Origin: Methylococcaceae bacterium
GTDB taxonomy: Bacteria; Pseudomonadota; Gammaproteobacteria; Methylococcales; Methylomonadaceae
Assembly: GCA_030626845.1 (NCBI GenBank)
Contig: DAOUTG010000022.1
Coordinates: 1-33,079 of the forward strand
DNA length: 33,079 nt
Direction: 5' to 3'
This document shows positions 1 through 10,063 of the stretch, in pieces (position 1 is the first letter of the stretch; every line of letters starts with the position of its first letter). The notes below the pieces were generated by a model. It saw only the letters and a program-made list of their open reading frames with translations. It was not told the DNA's origin and searched no databases. Made by a program: the position numbers and the translations under genes.

Positions 1-238
1 CCCCTGTAACCATTTCAGCAATATATAAATCAGCTAAAGATTTAATTGCCGCTTTATTAGGTCTAATTAAATCTAAGCGTTTTTTATAAATCGCTTCTAA
101 AGCTAATTCACCATTCATTGCGGCATGGGTTAATGCCGCCATTTCTAAGCCTAAGCCCACCGTTTTTGCACATTCATCTATGCCTTCGATGCGACTTAAG
201 GTGCTGTCACAATCGAAGCAAATTATTTCAAAGTTCAT
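1..238 (-). CDS. SerB-like HAD phosphatase, partial (C-terminus beyond the window)
   Basis: Reading the minus strand from ATG at 238 gives an open frame that runs off the left edge after 79 codons. It begins MNFEIICFDCDSTLSRIEG. The DxDST motif (Asp9 and Asp11) is the nucleophile/acid motif I of HAD phosphatases, and the early FDCDST followed by a helical cap region is typical of phosphoserine phosphatase (HAD-IB, SerB type). Expected reaction: phosphoserine to serine, the last step of serine synthesis, in the cytoplasm. The neighbour serA on the same strand supports this, although a nuclease-like gene sits between them. The start codon lies 10 bases after the stop of that gene, so the two are probably co-transcribed. 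Motifs II and III lie outside the window, so substrate identity is inferred. Confidence 0.8.
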   Translation of the reverse strand, partial: MNFEIICFDCDSTLSRIEGIDECAKTVGLGLEMAALTHAAMNGELALEAIYKKRLDLIRPNKAAIKSLADLYIAEMVTG

Positions 239-248
239 ATTTAATTTA

Positions 249-1145
249 TTAATGTTGGGCTTTTATTTGATGGAGATAGGTTTCAATTTCTTCAACGGAT
301 AACTCAGCTAATATTTTTTTATGATCCACTGCTGATACAATTTCTCTAGTTTTTAACCCTGCTAAACGTTCTTTTGTACCTAATCCTGCTAAACGTTCTT
401 CTGCATCTAGTCCTGCTAAACGTTCTTCTGCATTTAAGTGAGATAAATAAAATTCTCCCCAAGATTTCCCCATCTCTATTAAACTTTCTGGCGTTAGTTC
501 AGTATTCATTTTGTATTCCTTTTTCTCTTCAAACCAATGTTTACGGAGTCCTGATAAAAATAAATTTAATTTCTTAGACTCCATTTTATCTAATAATGCA
601 AAGGCTTTTCGCTTTTCTTGATAACGACTTGCAAAACATTTTAACCAAGCATTATGAGGCTCATCAGATAACTCATTTAAAACAATCAAAATAGCCTGTT
701 TTAATAAAGGTATTTTAGTGTAATAAACCCCTTTATGTTTACTTTTCTGATCACCAAACTGAGTTAAAGTTGCTAAATGAGGTGTTTTAGCACTGATTAG
801 AAAACTTTGAATTTGTTCATTACTTAAGGTTTGAGCGCGTTTATAGAAGAAATCATAGCTTAAAGTTTGCTGTAAAGCCGTTTCATTAACTGATTCTGTA
901 TATTTAAATTCAAGCAGAATGTGACTTGCCATACTATCTCTTATACCATCAGGTAAACGTTGATATTGTTCGTTAGTCCATTTTAGTGATTGCCGCCTTA
1001 GCAACAATATATCTGCTTCTGGTGGATTAACCATAATCTTAACATCACATTGAACAAGAATACCCACAGGAGTCAGTAGTTGTTCTAGCAATGATCCAAG
1101 TAAGCGATGCCAACGCGTTTTATTGGTTTTTGAAGTTTTTGTCAT
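249..1145 (-). CDS. Rpn-family PD-(D/E)XK nuclease / putative transposase-like protein
   Basis: A 298-residue protein. Near the N-terminus it has an EADILLL segment (Asp45) and, about 34 residues later, a LLEFK segment (Glu79, Lys81), the D...ExK arrangement of PD-(D/E)XK nucleases. The C-terminal part carries three imperfect nine-residue copies around AEERLAGLD, a repeat often seen at the tail of Rpn (recombination-promoting nuclease / PDDEXK transposase-like) proteins. Rpn proteins in E. coli are DNA endonucleases that promote RecA-independent recombination; the exact role here is unknown. It lies between serA (59 bases upstream) and the serB-like gene (10 bases downstream), all on the minus strand, so it probably shares their transcript. 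It looks like an accessory insertion in a serine operon. Family assignment is good, function is inferred. Confidence 0.72.
   Translation of the reverse strand: MTKTSKTNKTRWHRLLGSLLEQLLTPVGILVQCDVKIMVNPPEADILLLRRQSLKWTNEQYQRLPDGIRDSMASHILLEFKYTESVNETALQQTLSYDFFYKRAQTLSNEQIQSFLISAKTPHLATLTQFGDQKSKHKGVYYTKIPLLKQAILIVLNELSDEPHNAWLKCFASRYQEKRKAFALLDKMESKKLNLFLSGLRKHWFEEKKEYKMNTELTPESLIEMGKSWGEFYLSHLNAEERLAGLDAEERLAGLGTKERLAGLKTREIVSAVDHKKILAELSVEEIETYLHQIKAQH
358..438. repeat. Three tandem 27-bp repeats inside the Rpn-like gene
   Basis: Three head-to-tail 27-base units (358-384, 385-411, 412-438) each start with CCTGCTAAACGTTCTT on the plus strand and differ in the last 11 bases. They encode the nine-residue AEERLAGLD-like repeats on the minus strand. 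The unit length is a multiple of three, so copy-number change would keep the frame. Confidence 0.9.
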
Positions 1146-1164
1146 AAAAATTTAACTGTAAAGT

Positions 1165-1187
1165 TCGGGTTAAGCTATATAACCCGA
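1165..1187 (-). terminator. Hairpin between serA and the Rpn-like gene
   Basis: Positions 1165-1172 and 1180-1187 form a perfect 8-bp stem (TCGGGTTA / TAACCCGA) with a 7-base loop just after the serA stop. Read on the minus strand it is followed only by CTTTACAG, not by a clean T run, so it is a weak terminator or a processing/attenuation hairpin. Confidence 0.35.
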
Positions 1188-1204
1188 TTTACAAAATTAA
1201 TTAT

Positions 1205-2788
1205 TTACAAACAAATTTGAGTCGCACTATGTACTGCGGGTATCGCACATAAAGCGGAAAATAATTCATCATTCAATGGCGTAGAGACATTAATCAGTGC
1301 CATAGCTTGCTCACTATCATTTCCTGTTCCCACTTCCATCCGTGAAATATTGATATTTGCAGCCCCTAATACAGCACCTATCGCAGCAATAACCCCGGGT
1401 TTATCATCATGACGCGTCACTAATAAGATGCCCTCAGGTACAACTTCAACTTCAAACTCATTGATTTTAACTAAACGAGGATGGCAATCACCCAATAACG
1501 TACCTTCCAAAGAAATACTTTCATCACCATAATGACCGACAATTTTCATTAATGATAAATAACCGAGGGCTTCTGAACTTTTAGTTTCTACTAAGGAAAC
1601 CCCTTGACGTTTAGCAATATTTTCTGCATTGACACGATTAACAGGGGTTGATAATTGTCCTGTGAACATGCCTACTAAAGCTTCGACTGAAATCGGTCTA
1701 ATTTCAAGTTCTGAGGCTTTACCAAAAATTGAAACTTCTAAACGTTCAATAGGTTTATCAGCAAGATTAACTAAGACTTTACCCAAAATATTGGCTAAAT
1801 TCATAAATTGGCGTGATTTTTTCAACTCTTCTGCTGATAAACGGGGCAAATTCAAGGCATTAATTGCCTCCCCTGTTTTCAAAAAAGTCACCGCTTGACG
1901 GGCAATCTCGACACTAACAGCCACTTGCGCTTCTCGTGTTGAAGCCCCTAAATGAGGCGTAAAACTAATATTATCTAATTCAAATAAAGGTGAGTTCTTG
2001 GGTGGCTCTTGTTCATAAACATCTAATGCAGCCGCTGCAATGTCATTATTTTTTAACGCATCATAAAGTGCAACCTCATCAACTAAACCGCCTCTAGCAC
2101 AATTAATTAGCATCGCCGATTTTTTCATCCCTTTAAGTTGTTCAGCTCCAATAATTCCGCGTGTTTTTTCGATCATTGGGCAATGCAAAGTTAAATAATC
2201 CGCTTGCGCTACTAGTTCATCTAAGCTTACAGATTCTGCGCCCATTTGCTCAAATACATCAGGGGCAACGAAAGGATCATAAGCAATAACACGCATTTTT
2301 AAACCGACACCCCGTTGAGCGACAATACGTCCAATCGTACCAAACCCTAACACGCCTAAGGTTTTATAAGAAACTTCCGCCCCCATAAAAGCGGCTTTTT
2401 CCCATTTTCCAGCGCGAACAGACCTATCTGCTTTAGGTAATAAACGACTTAATGAAAATAAATGCGCAATAGCCAATTCTGCGGTAGTGGTTGCATTCGC
2501 ATCAGGGGTATTCATAACAATGATCCCTTGCTCTGTTGCCGCAGGAACGTCAACATTATCAACGCCAATCCCCGCTCTACCAATAATTTTTAAATTCTTT
2601 GCCGCTTTTAAAACCTTTTCCGTCACCTGTGTTCCACTACGAATTAATAAGGCATCGTAGTCACCAATAATGTCACAAAGTTGCGCTTCATCTAAACCCG
2701 TTTCAATATGGATTTGAACGCCCTCTTGTTCGTTTAAAAAGTTAATACCTGCATCAGCTAGTTTGTCAGAAATAAGAATTTTTTTCAT
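1205..2788 (-). CDS. serA: D-3-phosphoglycerate dehydrogenase, long form with ACT domain
   Basis: A 527-residue protein, the usual length of long-form (type I) PGDH. It oxidises 3-phosphoglycerate to 3-phosphohydroxypyruvate with NAD+, the first step of serine synthesis. The substrate-binding half comes first, then the Rossmann motif GFGTIG at 148-153, the catalytic Arg232 in ARGGLVDE, Glu261 in EQEPP, and His279 in PHLGAST. An intervening ASB-type domain (about 315-445) and a C-terminal ACT domain (about 455-527, beginning around GILLVTRHDDKPGVIAAIG) follow. ACT domains in this family usually bind serine for feedback control. It is the first gene of a minus-strand run towards a serB-like gene and is divergent from purB across 185 bases. 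Confidence 0.96.
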   Translation of the reverse strand: MKKILISDKLADAGINFLNEQEGVQIHIETGLDEAQLCDIIGDYDALLIRSGTQVTEKVLKAAKNLKIIGRAGIGVDNVDVPAATEQGIIVMNTPDANATTTAELAIAHLFSLSRLLPKADRSVRAGKWEKAAFMGAEVSYKTLGVLGFGTIGRIVAQRGVGLKMRVIAYDPFVAPDVFEQMGAESVSLDELVAQADYLTLHCPMIEKTRGIIGAEQLKGMKKSAMLINCARGGLVDEVALYDALKNNDIAAAALDVYEQEPPKNSPLFELDNISFTPHLGASTREAQVAVSVEIARQAVTFLKTGEAINALNLPRLSAEELKKSRQFMNLANILGKVLVNLADKPIERLEVSIFGKASELEIRPISVEALVGMFTGQLSTPVNRVNAENIAKRQGVSLVETKSSEALGYLSLMKIVGHYGDESISLEGTLLGDCHPRLVKINEFEVEVVPEGILLVTRHDDKPGVIAAIGAVLGAANINISRMEVGTGNDSEQAMALINVSTPLNDELFSALCAIPAVHSATQICL

Positions 2789-2958
2789 GAATTACAATGA
2801 TAAATTAAAAGAAATAAAGGGTACAGATTACCAGAATTTATAAAAACCGTCTTGTAGATAGGCTAAGTGAATTAAATTTTTTAATTTATAGATTCAAATA
2901 GCATTAAGCTTGTCACACTTTCTAGGTTAAAATAAGCCGTTTAGTTGTCTTATTTTAA

Positions 2959-4338
<1,380 letters not shown>

Positions 4339-4345
4339 ATAAAAA

Positions 4346-5257
4346 ATGCAAATTCAATGGTACCCAGGTCATATGTACAAGGCTGGGAAAGACATAAAAA
4401 AAACACTGACACATATTGATTTAATTATTGAAATTATTGATGCCCGTTTACCGTTTAGTAGTGAAAATCCTAAATTAGCTGAATTACGAGGTGATAAACC
4501 TTGTATTAAATTATTAAGTAAAAGTGATCTTGCTGATGAAAAATTAACTTTACGTTGGCAAGACTATTTTGAAAAACAACGAGGGATTAAAACCTTAGCT
4601 ATTAGCAGTCTTTATCCTGAAAAAGTGAAACAAATCCCTGCACTTTGTCGAAAAATGTTGCCGTTAAAAGCCAAAGATAAAACTATTCATGTTCTCATTA
4701 TGGGGATTCCTAATGTAGGGAAATCCACCTTAATCAATTTATTAGCCGATAGAACCATTGCCAAAACGGGTAATGAACCTGCGGTAACCAAATATCAGCA
4801 ACGGATTGATTTAAAAAATGGGATTGTTTTATTCGATACGCCTGGCATGATGTGGCCTAATGTTGAGAATGAGAATAGTGGTTATCGTTTAGCGGTGACG
4901 GGGGCAATAAAAGATACAGCCTTACAACATGATGATGTGGCATTTTTTGTCGCAGAGTATTTATTACAAGCCTATCCTGAGCGTATTCAAAAACGTTATG
5001 AATTAACAACTTTACCAACCACAGAATTAGAACTTCTTGATGCTATTGGTAAAAGGCGGGGATGTTTACGGGCGGGAAAACAAATAGATTATGATAAAAC
5101 AGCAAAAATTTTATTAGCTGAATTACGGGCGGGAATATTAGGGAAAATTACCTATGAAACCCCTGAAATGATAGAAAAAGAAATGATTGAATTAGCAATT
5201 ATTCGGCAGCAAAAAGTAGATAAAAAACAACGAAAAAAGAAAAAAGTAAGCGCTTAA
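4346..5257 (+). CDS. ylqF: Ribosome biogenesis GTPase, YlqF/RbgA type
   Basis: A 303-residue circularly permuted GTPase. The motifs appear in permuted order: G4-like SKSD at 58-61, G5-like ISS near 86-88, then the P-loop GIPNVGKST at 120-128, a G2 threonine near 148 and G3 DTPG at 164-167. The start MQIQWYPGHMYKAGKDI is the family N-terminus (WYPGHM). RbgA/YlqF helps late assembly of the large ribosomal subunit in Bacillus; in gammaproteobacteria the role is less studied. The tail is very basic (KKQRKKKKVSA), fitting rRNA contact. G4 is normally NKxD, and here the Asn is Ser. The gene follows purB by 7 bases and converges with the Uma2 gene with only 15 bases between stops. Confidence 0.92.
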   Translation: MQIQWYPGHMYKAGKDIKKTLTHIDLIIEIIDARLPFSSENPKLAELRGDKPCIKLLSKSDLADEKLTLRWQDYFEKQRGIKTLAISSLYPEKVKQIPALCRKMLPLKAKDKTIHVLIMGIPNVGKSTLINLLADRTIAKTGNEPAVTKYQQRIDLKNGIVLFDTPGMMWPNVENENSGYRLAVTGAIKDTALQHDDVAFFVAEYLLQAYPERIQKRYELTTLPTTELELLDAIGKRRGCLRAGKQIDYDKTAKILLAELRAGILGKITYETPEMIEKEMIELAIIRQQKVDKKQRKKKKVSA

Positions 5258-5272
5258 TGAATGAAAATCTCC

Positions 5273-5857
5273 CTATTTAAATATTACTTTATCATAAATA
5301 TCTATTAAATTAAGTTTGGCTTGCATAGATTCTAAATCTATTGTCGCGTTTTCATTCCTATATTCGCGTAATAACCATGATGGGTCATTTTGTCGTTGAT
5401 AATGCGCGACATAATGACGATCTTGAGCAATTAAAAGATAGTCTTGTAAACTGGGAATAGCCCGGTAAAGTTCAGCCTTTTGTCCAAGATCATATTTTTC
5501 AGTGGTACGGGAGAGAACTTCGATAATAAGGCGAGGATTAGTGAGATTATCTTGTTCAACTAATTCTGGTTTTTGGCATAAGGCAACCACATCAGGATAG
5601 ACGTAATCACCCTCTTTGTTGATCGCCTTTTTATTGACTTTAACACGCATATCACTTGCATAAACTTTACAAGGGCGGCGTTTGAATTGAGTATATAATT
5701 CACCAACAATATTACTAACAATAGTAACATGAGACTCACTAGCCCCTGCCATTGCAAAAATTTCACCGTCTACAAATTCACTTTTAAGTTCAGGATGCGT
5801 GCGTTCTAATTCAAGATATTCTGCTGCTGTAATAACTATTTTTTCTAAAGCTGACAT
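5273..5857 (-). CDS. Uma2-family PD-(D/E)XK endonuclease-like protein (DUF820)
   Basis: A 194-residue protein of the Uma2 (DUF820) family. Conserved segments are the N-terminal YLELERTHPELKSEFVDGEI, VYPDVVALC (Asp89), LIIEVLSRTTEKYD (Glu113) and the following Lys127 in GQKAELYR, which together resemble a PD-(D/E)XK active site. An AAGGA ribosome-binding site lies 6 bases before the ATG at 5857. The family is abundant in cyanobacteria and some large sulfur or methane oxidisers, and its biological role is not established. It follows recD by 29 bases on the same strand and may be co-transcribed with it. Identity at family level is good; nuclease activity is predicted only. Confidence 0.85.
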   Translation of the reverse strand: MSALEKIVITAAEYLELERTHPELKSEFVDGEIFAMAGASESHVTIVSNIVGELYTQFKRRPCKVYASDMRVKVNKKAINKEGDYVYPDVVALCQKPELVEQDNLTNPRLIIEVLSRTTEKYDLGQKAELYRAIPSLQDYLLIAQDRHYVAHYQRQNDPSWLLREYRNENATIDLESMQAKLNLIDIYDKVIFK

Positions 5858-5886
5858 GTTTTATCCTTATTTTTTAGCAATTTTTA

Positions 5887-7545
5887 TTAAACATTTGAAC
5901 CCTTAATTTTAGCAATTAAACCCCCATAACGCACTACTTTTTGTGCAACTGAGCGAATAAAAATTTCTTTTTTAGCCGCAATTTTAACTGTTTTTTTAGC
6001 ACGCGTAATCCCAGTATAAATTAATTCTTTAGTTAATACAGGATTTAAACTATCAGGCAAGGCAATTAAAACTTCTTCAAATTCAGAACCTTGACTTTTA
6101 TGAATCGTCATTGCAAACACAGTTTCATGGCGAGGTAATCGACTAGGTAATATTTTTTTAATCGAATTATCAGCTGATAAAAAATAAACCATTAGCTTTC
6201 CTTGCTGGGTTTTATCACGAAGACATAAACCTATATCCCCATTATAAAGCTGAGTAGCCACATTGTTTTCAGTAATCATAATAGGTTTTCCATTGTACCA
6301 ATGTCCAGATAAACCGAGTTTTTTTTCCACCAAATAATTAATTTCATGAACGCCATTATTTCCATTACGATTTGAGCATAGCACTTGAAATTTATTAAAA
6401 GCGCTATAAATATCTCTAAAATCAGCTTGTTGCAGAACTAATGTTAAGAAGGGTTGTTGTCTTTCGGTGATATAATTAATAATATTATTCTCTAATAAAC
6501 TAATAATTTCTTCGCCCGTTTTTAATAATTCCCAAGCTTTAACCCCTTGTTGTTGATTCACAGCAAGGGCTAATGCTTTGATAATACCGCCAAAACGATG
6601 TGATTTTAACAGTTCAATGGTATGAGATTTTAAGGTGGAAGTTAAATCAGCTAATACAGCCCCCGATTCGACAGAAGCTAATTGATCCTTATCGCCTAAT
6701 AAAATTAATCGGGCATTTTGTTTTAAGGCATCAACTAATTTACTCATTAAAGCTAAATCGACCATAGAAGCTTCATCAATAACGATAACATCATAAGGCA
6801 GAGGGTTATCAACATTATGTTTAAAATAGGGTGAAGGCGGTGGTTTTGAGCCTAACAAACGATGCAATGTCGTTACTTCTTCTGGAATTAATTGTTTAAC
6901 GGCTTCCTCACAATTCAAACTTTGTTTGCTCTGCCCAATAGATTCTTGTAAACGCATTGCCGCTTTTCCCGTGGGTGCTGCTAGGGCAATATGTAAGGGT
7001 TGTGAGCTAAGTTGTTGTAATAAGGCAAGAATTTTTACCACCGTGGTTGTTTTTCCTGTTCCAGGTCCCCCTGTGACAATGGCAAAGGCCTGAGTTAATG
7101 CCATTTTTGCAGCTTCACGTTGCCAGTCTATTGTTTGTATATCAGCAGGTGTTGGAAAGTAGTGTGTTAATGCCGCGTCTAAATTTGTAATTTGATAATT
7201 AATCGTTAGTAATTCTTTTAATTGAAGTGCTAGCTGCGTTTCATAAGTCCAATAACGGTGGGTATATAAACAATTGGCTTGAATAATTAAAGGTTGTAAG
7301 GGTTTCTTTTCCGTAGAACTTGAATTTATTGATAAGGCAAGCCCTGAGGCTAAAATTAACTGTTGATCTTTTTCATTTATTCGTAAACAACTATGTCCTT
7401 GAGATTGTTCAAAGGAAAGTCGTGCAATTAAAGTTTTGAAAGTTACTTTTTGTTTGGCATTTAAATGACACCGTTGCGTTATAAATTCGGCAAAGGCTAA
7501 ATCTAAACGACTAAAAGTGGTTGTGATTAAATTGGTTTCAGGCAT
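5887..7545 (-). CDS. recD: Exodeoxyribonuclease V alpha subunit RecD
   Basis: A 552-residue SF1B helicase, somewhat shorter than E. coli RecD (608). The N-terminal ~140 residues fit the RecD-specific domain. Helicase motifs follow: Walker A GGPGTGKT at 159-166, Walker B VIDEAS at 255-260, GDKDQL at 284-289, motif V IHKSQGSEF at 481-489, and motif VI YTGITRAKK at 510-518. In RecBCD it is the fast 5'-3' motor on the 5'-ended strand and takes part in Chi regulation during double-strand break repair. recB and recC are not in the window: the next gene upstream is divergent and the next downstream encodes Uma2. The start MPETNLIT at 7545 is the only reasonable one. Confidence 0.93.
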   Translation of the reverse strand: MPETNLITTTFSRLDLAFAEFITQRCHLNAKQKVTFKTLIARLSFEQSQGHSCLRINEKDQQLILASGLALSINSSSTEKKPLQPLIIQANCLYTHRYWTYETQLALQLKELLTINYQITNLDAALTHYFPTPADIQTIDWQREAAKMALTQAFAIVTGGPGTGKTTTVVKILALLQQLSSQPLHIALAAPTGKAAMRLQESIGQSKQSLNCEEAVKQLIPEEVTTLHRLLGSKPPPSPYFKHNVDNPLPYDVIVIDEASMVDLALMSKLVDALKQNARLILLGDKDQLASVESGAVLADLTSTLKSHTIELLKSHRFGGIIKALALAVNQQQGVKAWELLKTGEEIISLLENNIINYITERQQPFLTLVLQQADFRDIYSAFNKFQVLCSNRNGNNGVHEINYLVEKKLGLSGHWYNGKPIMITENNVATQLYNGDIGLCLRDKTQQGKLMVYFLSADNSIKKILPSRLPRHETVFAMTIHKSQGSEFEEVLIALPDSLNPVLTKELIYTGITRAKKTVKIAAKKEIFIRSVAQKVVRYGGLIAKIKGSNV

Positions 7546-7590
7546 TTTTCATTATAATTATCATTAGGGACTAAAATCTTTATTTTTGTT

Positions 7591-7596
7591 TATAAT
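7591..7596 (+). promoter_or_regulatory. Candidate sigma70 -10 box for the OmpA/solute-binding cluster
   Basis: A perfect TATAAT lies in the 158-base divergent gap between recD and the gene at 7704, about 108 bases before that start. The matching -35 position is poor (GGACTA at 17-base spacing), so the call rests mostly on the -10 box. Confidence 0.35.
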
Positions 7597-7703
7597 ACCT
7601 TAAATTCAGATTGTTATTCTTCGAGGTTAATGCTTGATGATTTGCATTAATTTTGACAAGATAACCCTATTGAGTTGAATCATCTTAAAATTTAGGTTAA
7701 ACA

Positions 7704-9242
7704 ATGAAAGGGCATACTAAATTTGCATTAGGACTTCTTATTTTAGGTGTTCTAGGCATTATAATTGGTAAAATAGTACAAGTTCAATGGCAAGACAGTA
7801 AGATTTTTTCTTTTACCGATGCGGGCGCGAGTAAAGGTAAAATAACTATTGGTGTAGATAATTGGATTGGTTATTTTCCTTTGTGTTCCCCCGTTATGAA
7901 ACGCCGTCTTTATCAGCAGGGTTATTTATTAGAATGTATTGAAGATCAAGCGGATTATGCTCAACGTCTGGAGGCTCTAAATAAGGGTAAATTAGATATG
8001 GCAGTAGCAACTGTTGATAGTTATTTATTTAATGGCGCTAAAACACAATACCCAGGCACGATTGTTGCCGTATTAGATGAGTCTAAAGGGGGTGATGCTT
8101 TATTGGCATGGAAAGATAAATTGCCTACATTAGATAATTTACGCCAAAATAAAACCGCCAAAATTGCTTTTACACCTAATTCCCCCTCGGATCATCTACT
8201 TAAAGCCGTTGCGGTTCATTTTGATATTAAACATTTAAAACAACGTCAAAACTGGCCTGTTTTAACTCAAGGTTCAGAAGATGCACTACAACGCTTGTTA
8301 GCTAAAGAAGTTGATGCGGCTGTTCTTTGGCAACCTGATGTTTCTAAAGCTTTATCTAAAGAAGGTATTCATCTTTTATTAGGCACAGACCAAACCCGAC
8401 AATTGATTGTTGATGTACTGATAGCGGGTAAAAAAATAATGCGAGATAAGCCAGAAATTATTACTTTACTATTGACAGAATATTTTCATACGCTTAAATT
8501 CTATCGTGATAATAATGATGAATTATTGGATGATGTCGAAGCCATTACTAAACTAGATGATGAGAGTATTGAATCCTTATTAAAAGGGGTGCAATGGCAA
8601 GGCCTCACTGAAAATGCCCATAAATGGTTTGGAACAGTCGCCGTTAATGGCTTGCCTGAGCAGGAGTTGGTAGAAACGATTAATTCCAGTATTAATATTT
8701 TTATTGATTATGGCTCAATGATAGCATCACCTTTGCCAGATAATGATCCTTATCGAATTATTAGCAGTCATTTTGTTGCAGAAGTTTATCAGCAACTGGC
8801 CGTACCCACCGATATTGTCACAGTTGAAAAACATAAATTTAAAAAACTTAGCGACCAACAGTGGCAAAATTTACAACAAGTGGGGAAACTAAAAATTAGA
8901 CCCGTTATTTTTGCCAGTGGTACAGACGCGCTAACCTTGGACGATAAAATGCAATTAGATGTCGCTGAAAGCACGGTCAAGCATTATCCTGATTTTAGAA
9001 TTTTAATTCGTGGTCATACTTCAACACGAGGGGATGCAGTGTTAAATAAGACCTTATCACAAGATAGAGCGGATGCGGTGGCACGTTATTTAATGATTAC
9101 CCATGACATTCCTGCTCAACGAATAAAAGCGATGGGTTATGGTGGTGAACAGCCTTTATCTCAGTTATCTGGTGAAAGCCGACGTGCTTATAATTACCGT
9201 TTACCCAGAGTTGAACTTATTTTAGTGGCCGATAAATTTTAA
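7704..9242 (+). CDS. Membrane-anchored solute-binding domain fused to an OmpA peptidoglycan-binding domain
   Basis: A 512-residue fusion. Residues 6-27 form one hydrophobic segment without a lipobox, probably an uncleaved membrane anchor placing the rest in the periplasm. Residues about 45-335 resemble NMT1/SsuA-type periplasmic binding proteins (ITIGVDNWIGYFPLCSPV at the start and PDVSKAL later). Residues about 395-510 are an OmpA C-terminal domain, with IRGHTS, LSQDRADAVARYL and IKAMGYGGEQPL. In OmpA domains an Asp of the GHTD motif and an Arg of LSxxRA bind diaminopimelate; here Arg455 is present but the Asp position is Ser440. The stop overlaps the next start (TAATG), so the cluster is translationally coupled. 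No permease or ATPase is nearby, so a sensing or tethering role is more likely than uptake (inference). Confidence 0.85.
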   Translation: MKGHTKFALGLLILGVLGIIIGKIVQVQWQDSKIFSFTDAGASKGKITIGVDNWIGYFPLCSPVMKRRLYQQGYLLECIEDQADYAQRLEALNKGKLDMAVATVDSYLFNGAKTQYPGTIVAVLDESKGGDALLAWKDKLPTLDNLRQNKTAKIAFTPNSPSDHLLKAVAVHFDIKHLKQRQNWPVLTQGSEDALQRLLAKEVDAAVLWQPDVSKALSKEGIHLLLGTDQTRQLIVDVLIAGKKIMRDKPEIITLLLTEYFHTLKFYRDNNDELLDDVEAITKLDDESIESLLKGVQWQGLTENAHKWFGTVAVNGLPEQELVETINSSINIFIDYGSMIASPLPDNDPYRIISSHFVAEVYQQLAVPTDIVTVEKHKFKKLSDQQWQNLQQVGKLKIRPVIFASGTDALTLDDKMQLDVAESTVKHYPDFRILIRGHTSTRGDAVLNKTLSQDRADAVARYLMITHDIPAQRIKAMGYGGEQPLSQLSGESRRAYNYRLPRVELILVADKF

Positions 9243-10036
9243 TGAAAAATAATCCTCTTTCCCCGCAGGCGGTTAATAAAGCCGTGTTAGCCAATTCGTT
9301 ACAGCATCCTTTAGTTTTATATTCAGCGGTTGCAGGGGTACTTGCCATTGGCTCAAGTATGGTGTTTAGCTTAGGAAGTCTTCCTCTTATTGTATCAACA
9401 GGAACAGTGGTCACTGCGGTTGGAGGCTGGTTTTATCAATTTTTTAGTCGGCGTGATTATTATTCACAAGCCTATTTTTCAAAGATTCATGCCCGTTTAA
9501 GTCGAGAAAAAACACAAAAGCTAACTAAACTTAAAAAAGAATTACAACAGGTTGAAAGTGACAATGGAATTAAACAACTTGAATTACTAGAAGTTAAATA
9601 CCATAATTTTGAAGAAATTTTAAGCAGTAAATTATCACCAACAGAAATGACTTATTCACGTTATTTAAGTATGGCTGAACAGGTTTATTTAGCGGTGTTA
9701 GATAATTTGGATAAAGTTTTCTTAACACTGAAAAGTATCAGTGCCGTTGATAAAAATTATTTAACCCAGCGCGTGGCTATTTTAGAAAAAGAGTATTCAG
9801 CAACCGCACAAAAAGAAAAAGAAACCTTAAACCAACGCTTAAATTTATATCAACAGCAACAAAATAGAACCGCTGAAATTATTCTTGCTAATGAACGCGC
9901 CTTAACTGAACTGGATGAAGTCAGTGCAAAAATGGCGAGGGTGCAAATGAATAAAGGCAGGGCTGAATTTGATTTAGATATAGCGATGGAAGAATTACGC
10001 AACCTTGCTGAACGCACTGACGAATATGCACGTTAA
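9242..10036 (+). CDS. Two-helix membrane protein with long coiled coil, possibly XpaC-like
   Basis: A 264-residue protein that I cannot place firmly. Two adjacent hydrophobic stretches (about 24-45 and 47-68) form a hairpin that should insert in the inner membrane, followed by SRRDYYSQAYF and then an almost continuous charged helical region (about 80-262) with heptad-like Leu, Glu and Lys spacing. It contains no Cys and no visible enzyme motif. Its start overlaps the stop of the OmpA fusion gene by one base, and the TelA-family gene follows after 27 bases. In Bacillus subtilis the membrane protein XpaC is encoded next to the TelA-like YaaN, so an XpaC-like partner of TelA is a reasonable guess from context and topology, not from clear sequence identity. 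Confidence 0.65.
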   Translation: MKNNPLSPQAVNKAVLANSLQHPLVLYSAVAGVLAIGSSMVFSLGSLPLIVSTGTVVTAVGGWFYQFFSRRDYYSQAYFSKIHARLSREKTQKLTKLKKELQQVESDNGIKQLELLEVKYHNFEEILSSKLSPTEMTYSRYLSMAEQVYLAVLDNLDKVFLTLKSISAVDKNYLTQRVAILEKEYSATAQKEKETLNQRLNLYQQQQNRTAEIILANERALTELDEVSAKMARVQMNKGRAEFDLDIAMEELRNLAERTDEYAR

Positions 10037-10063
10037 TCTTTTACTATTTGGAGAATAAAAACC

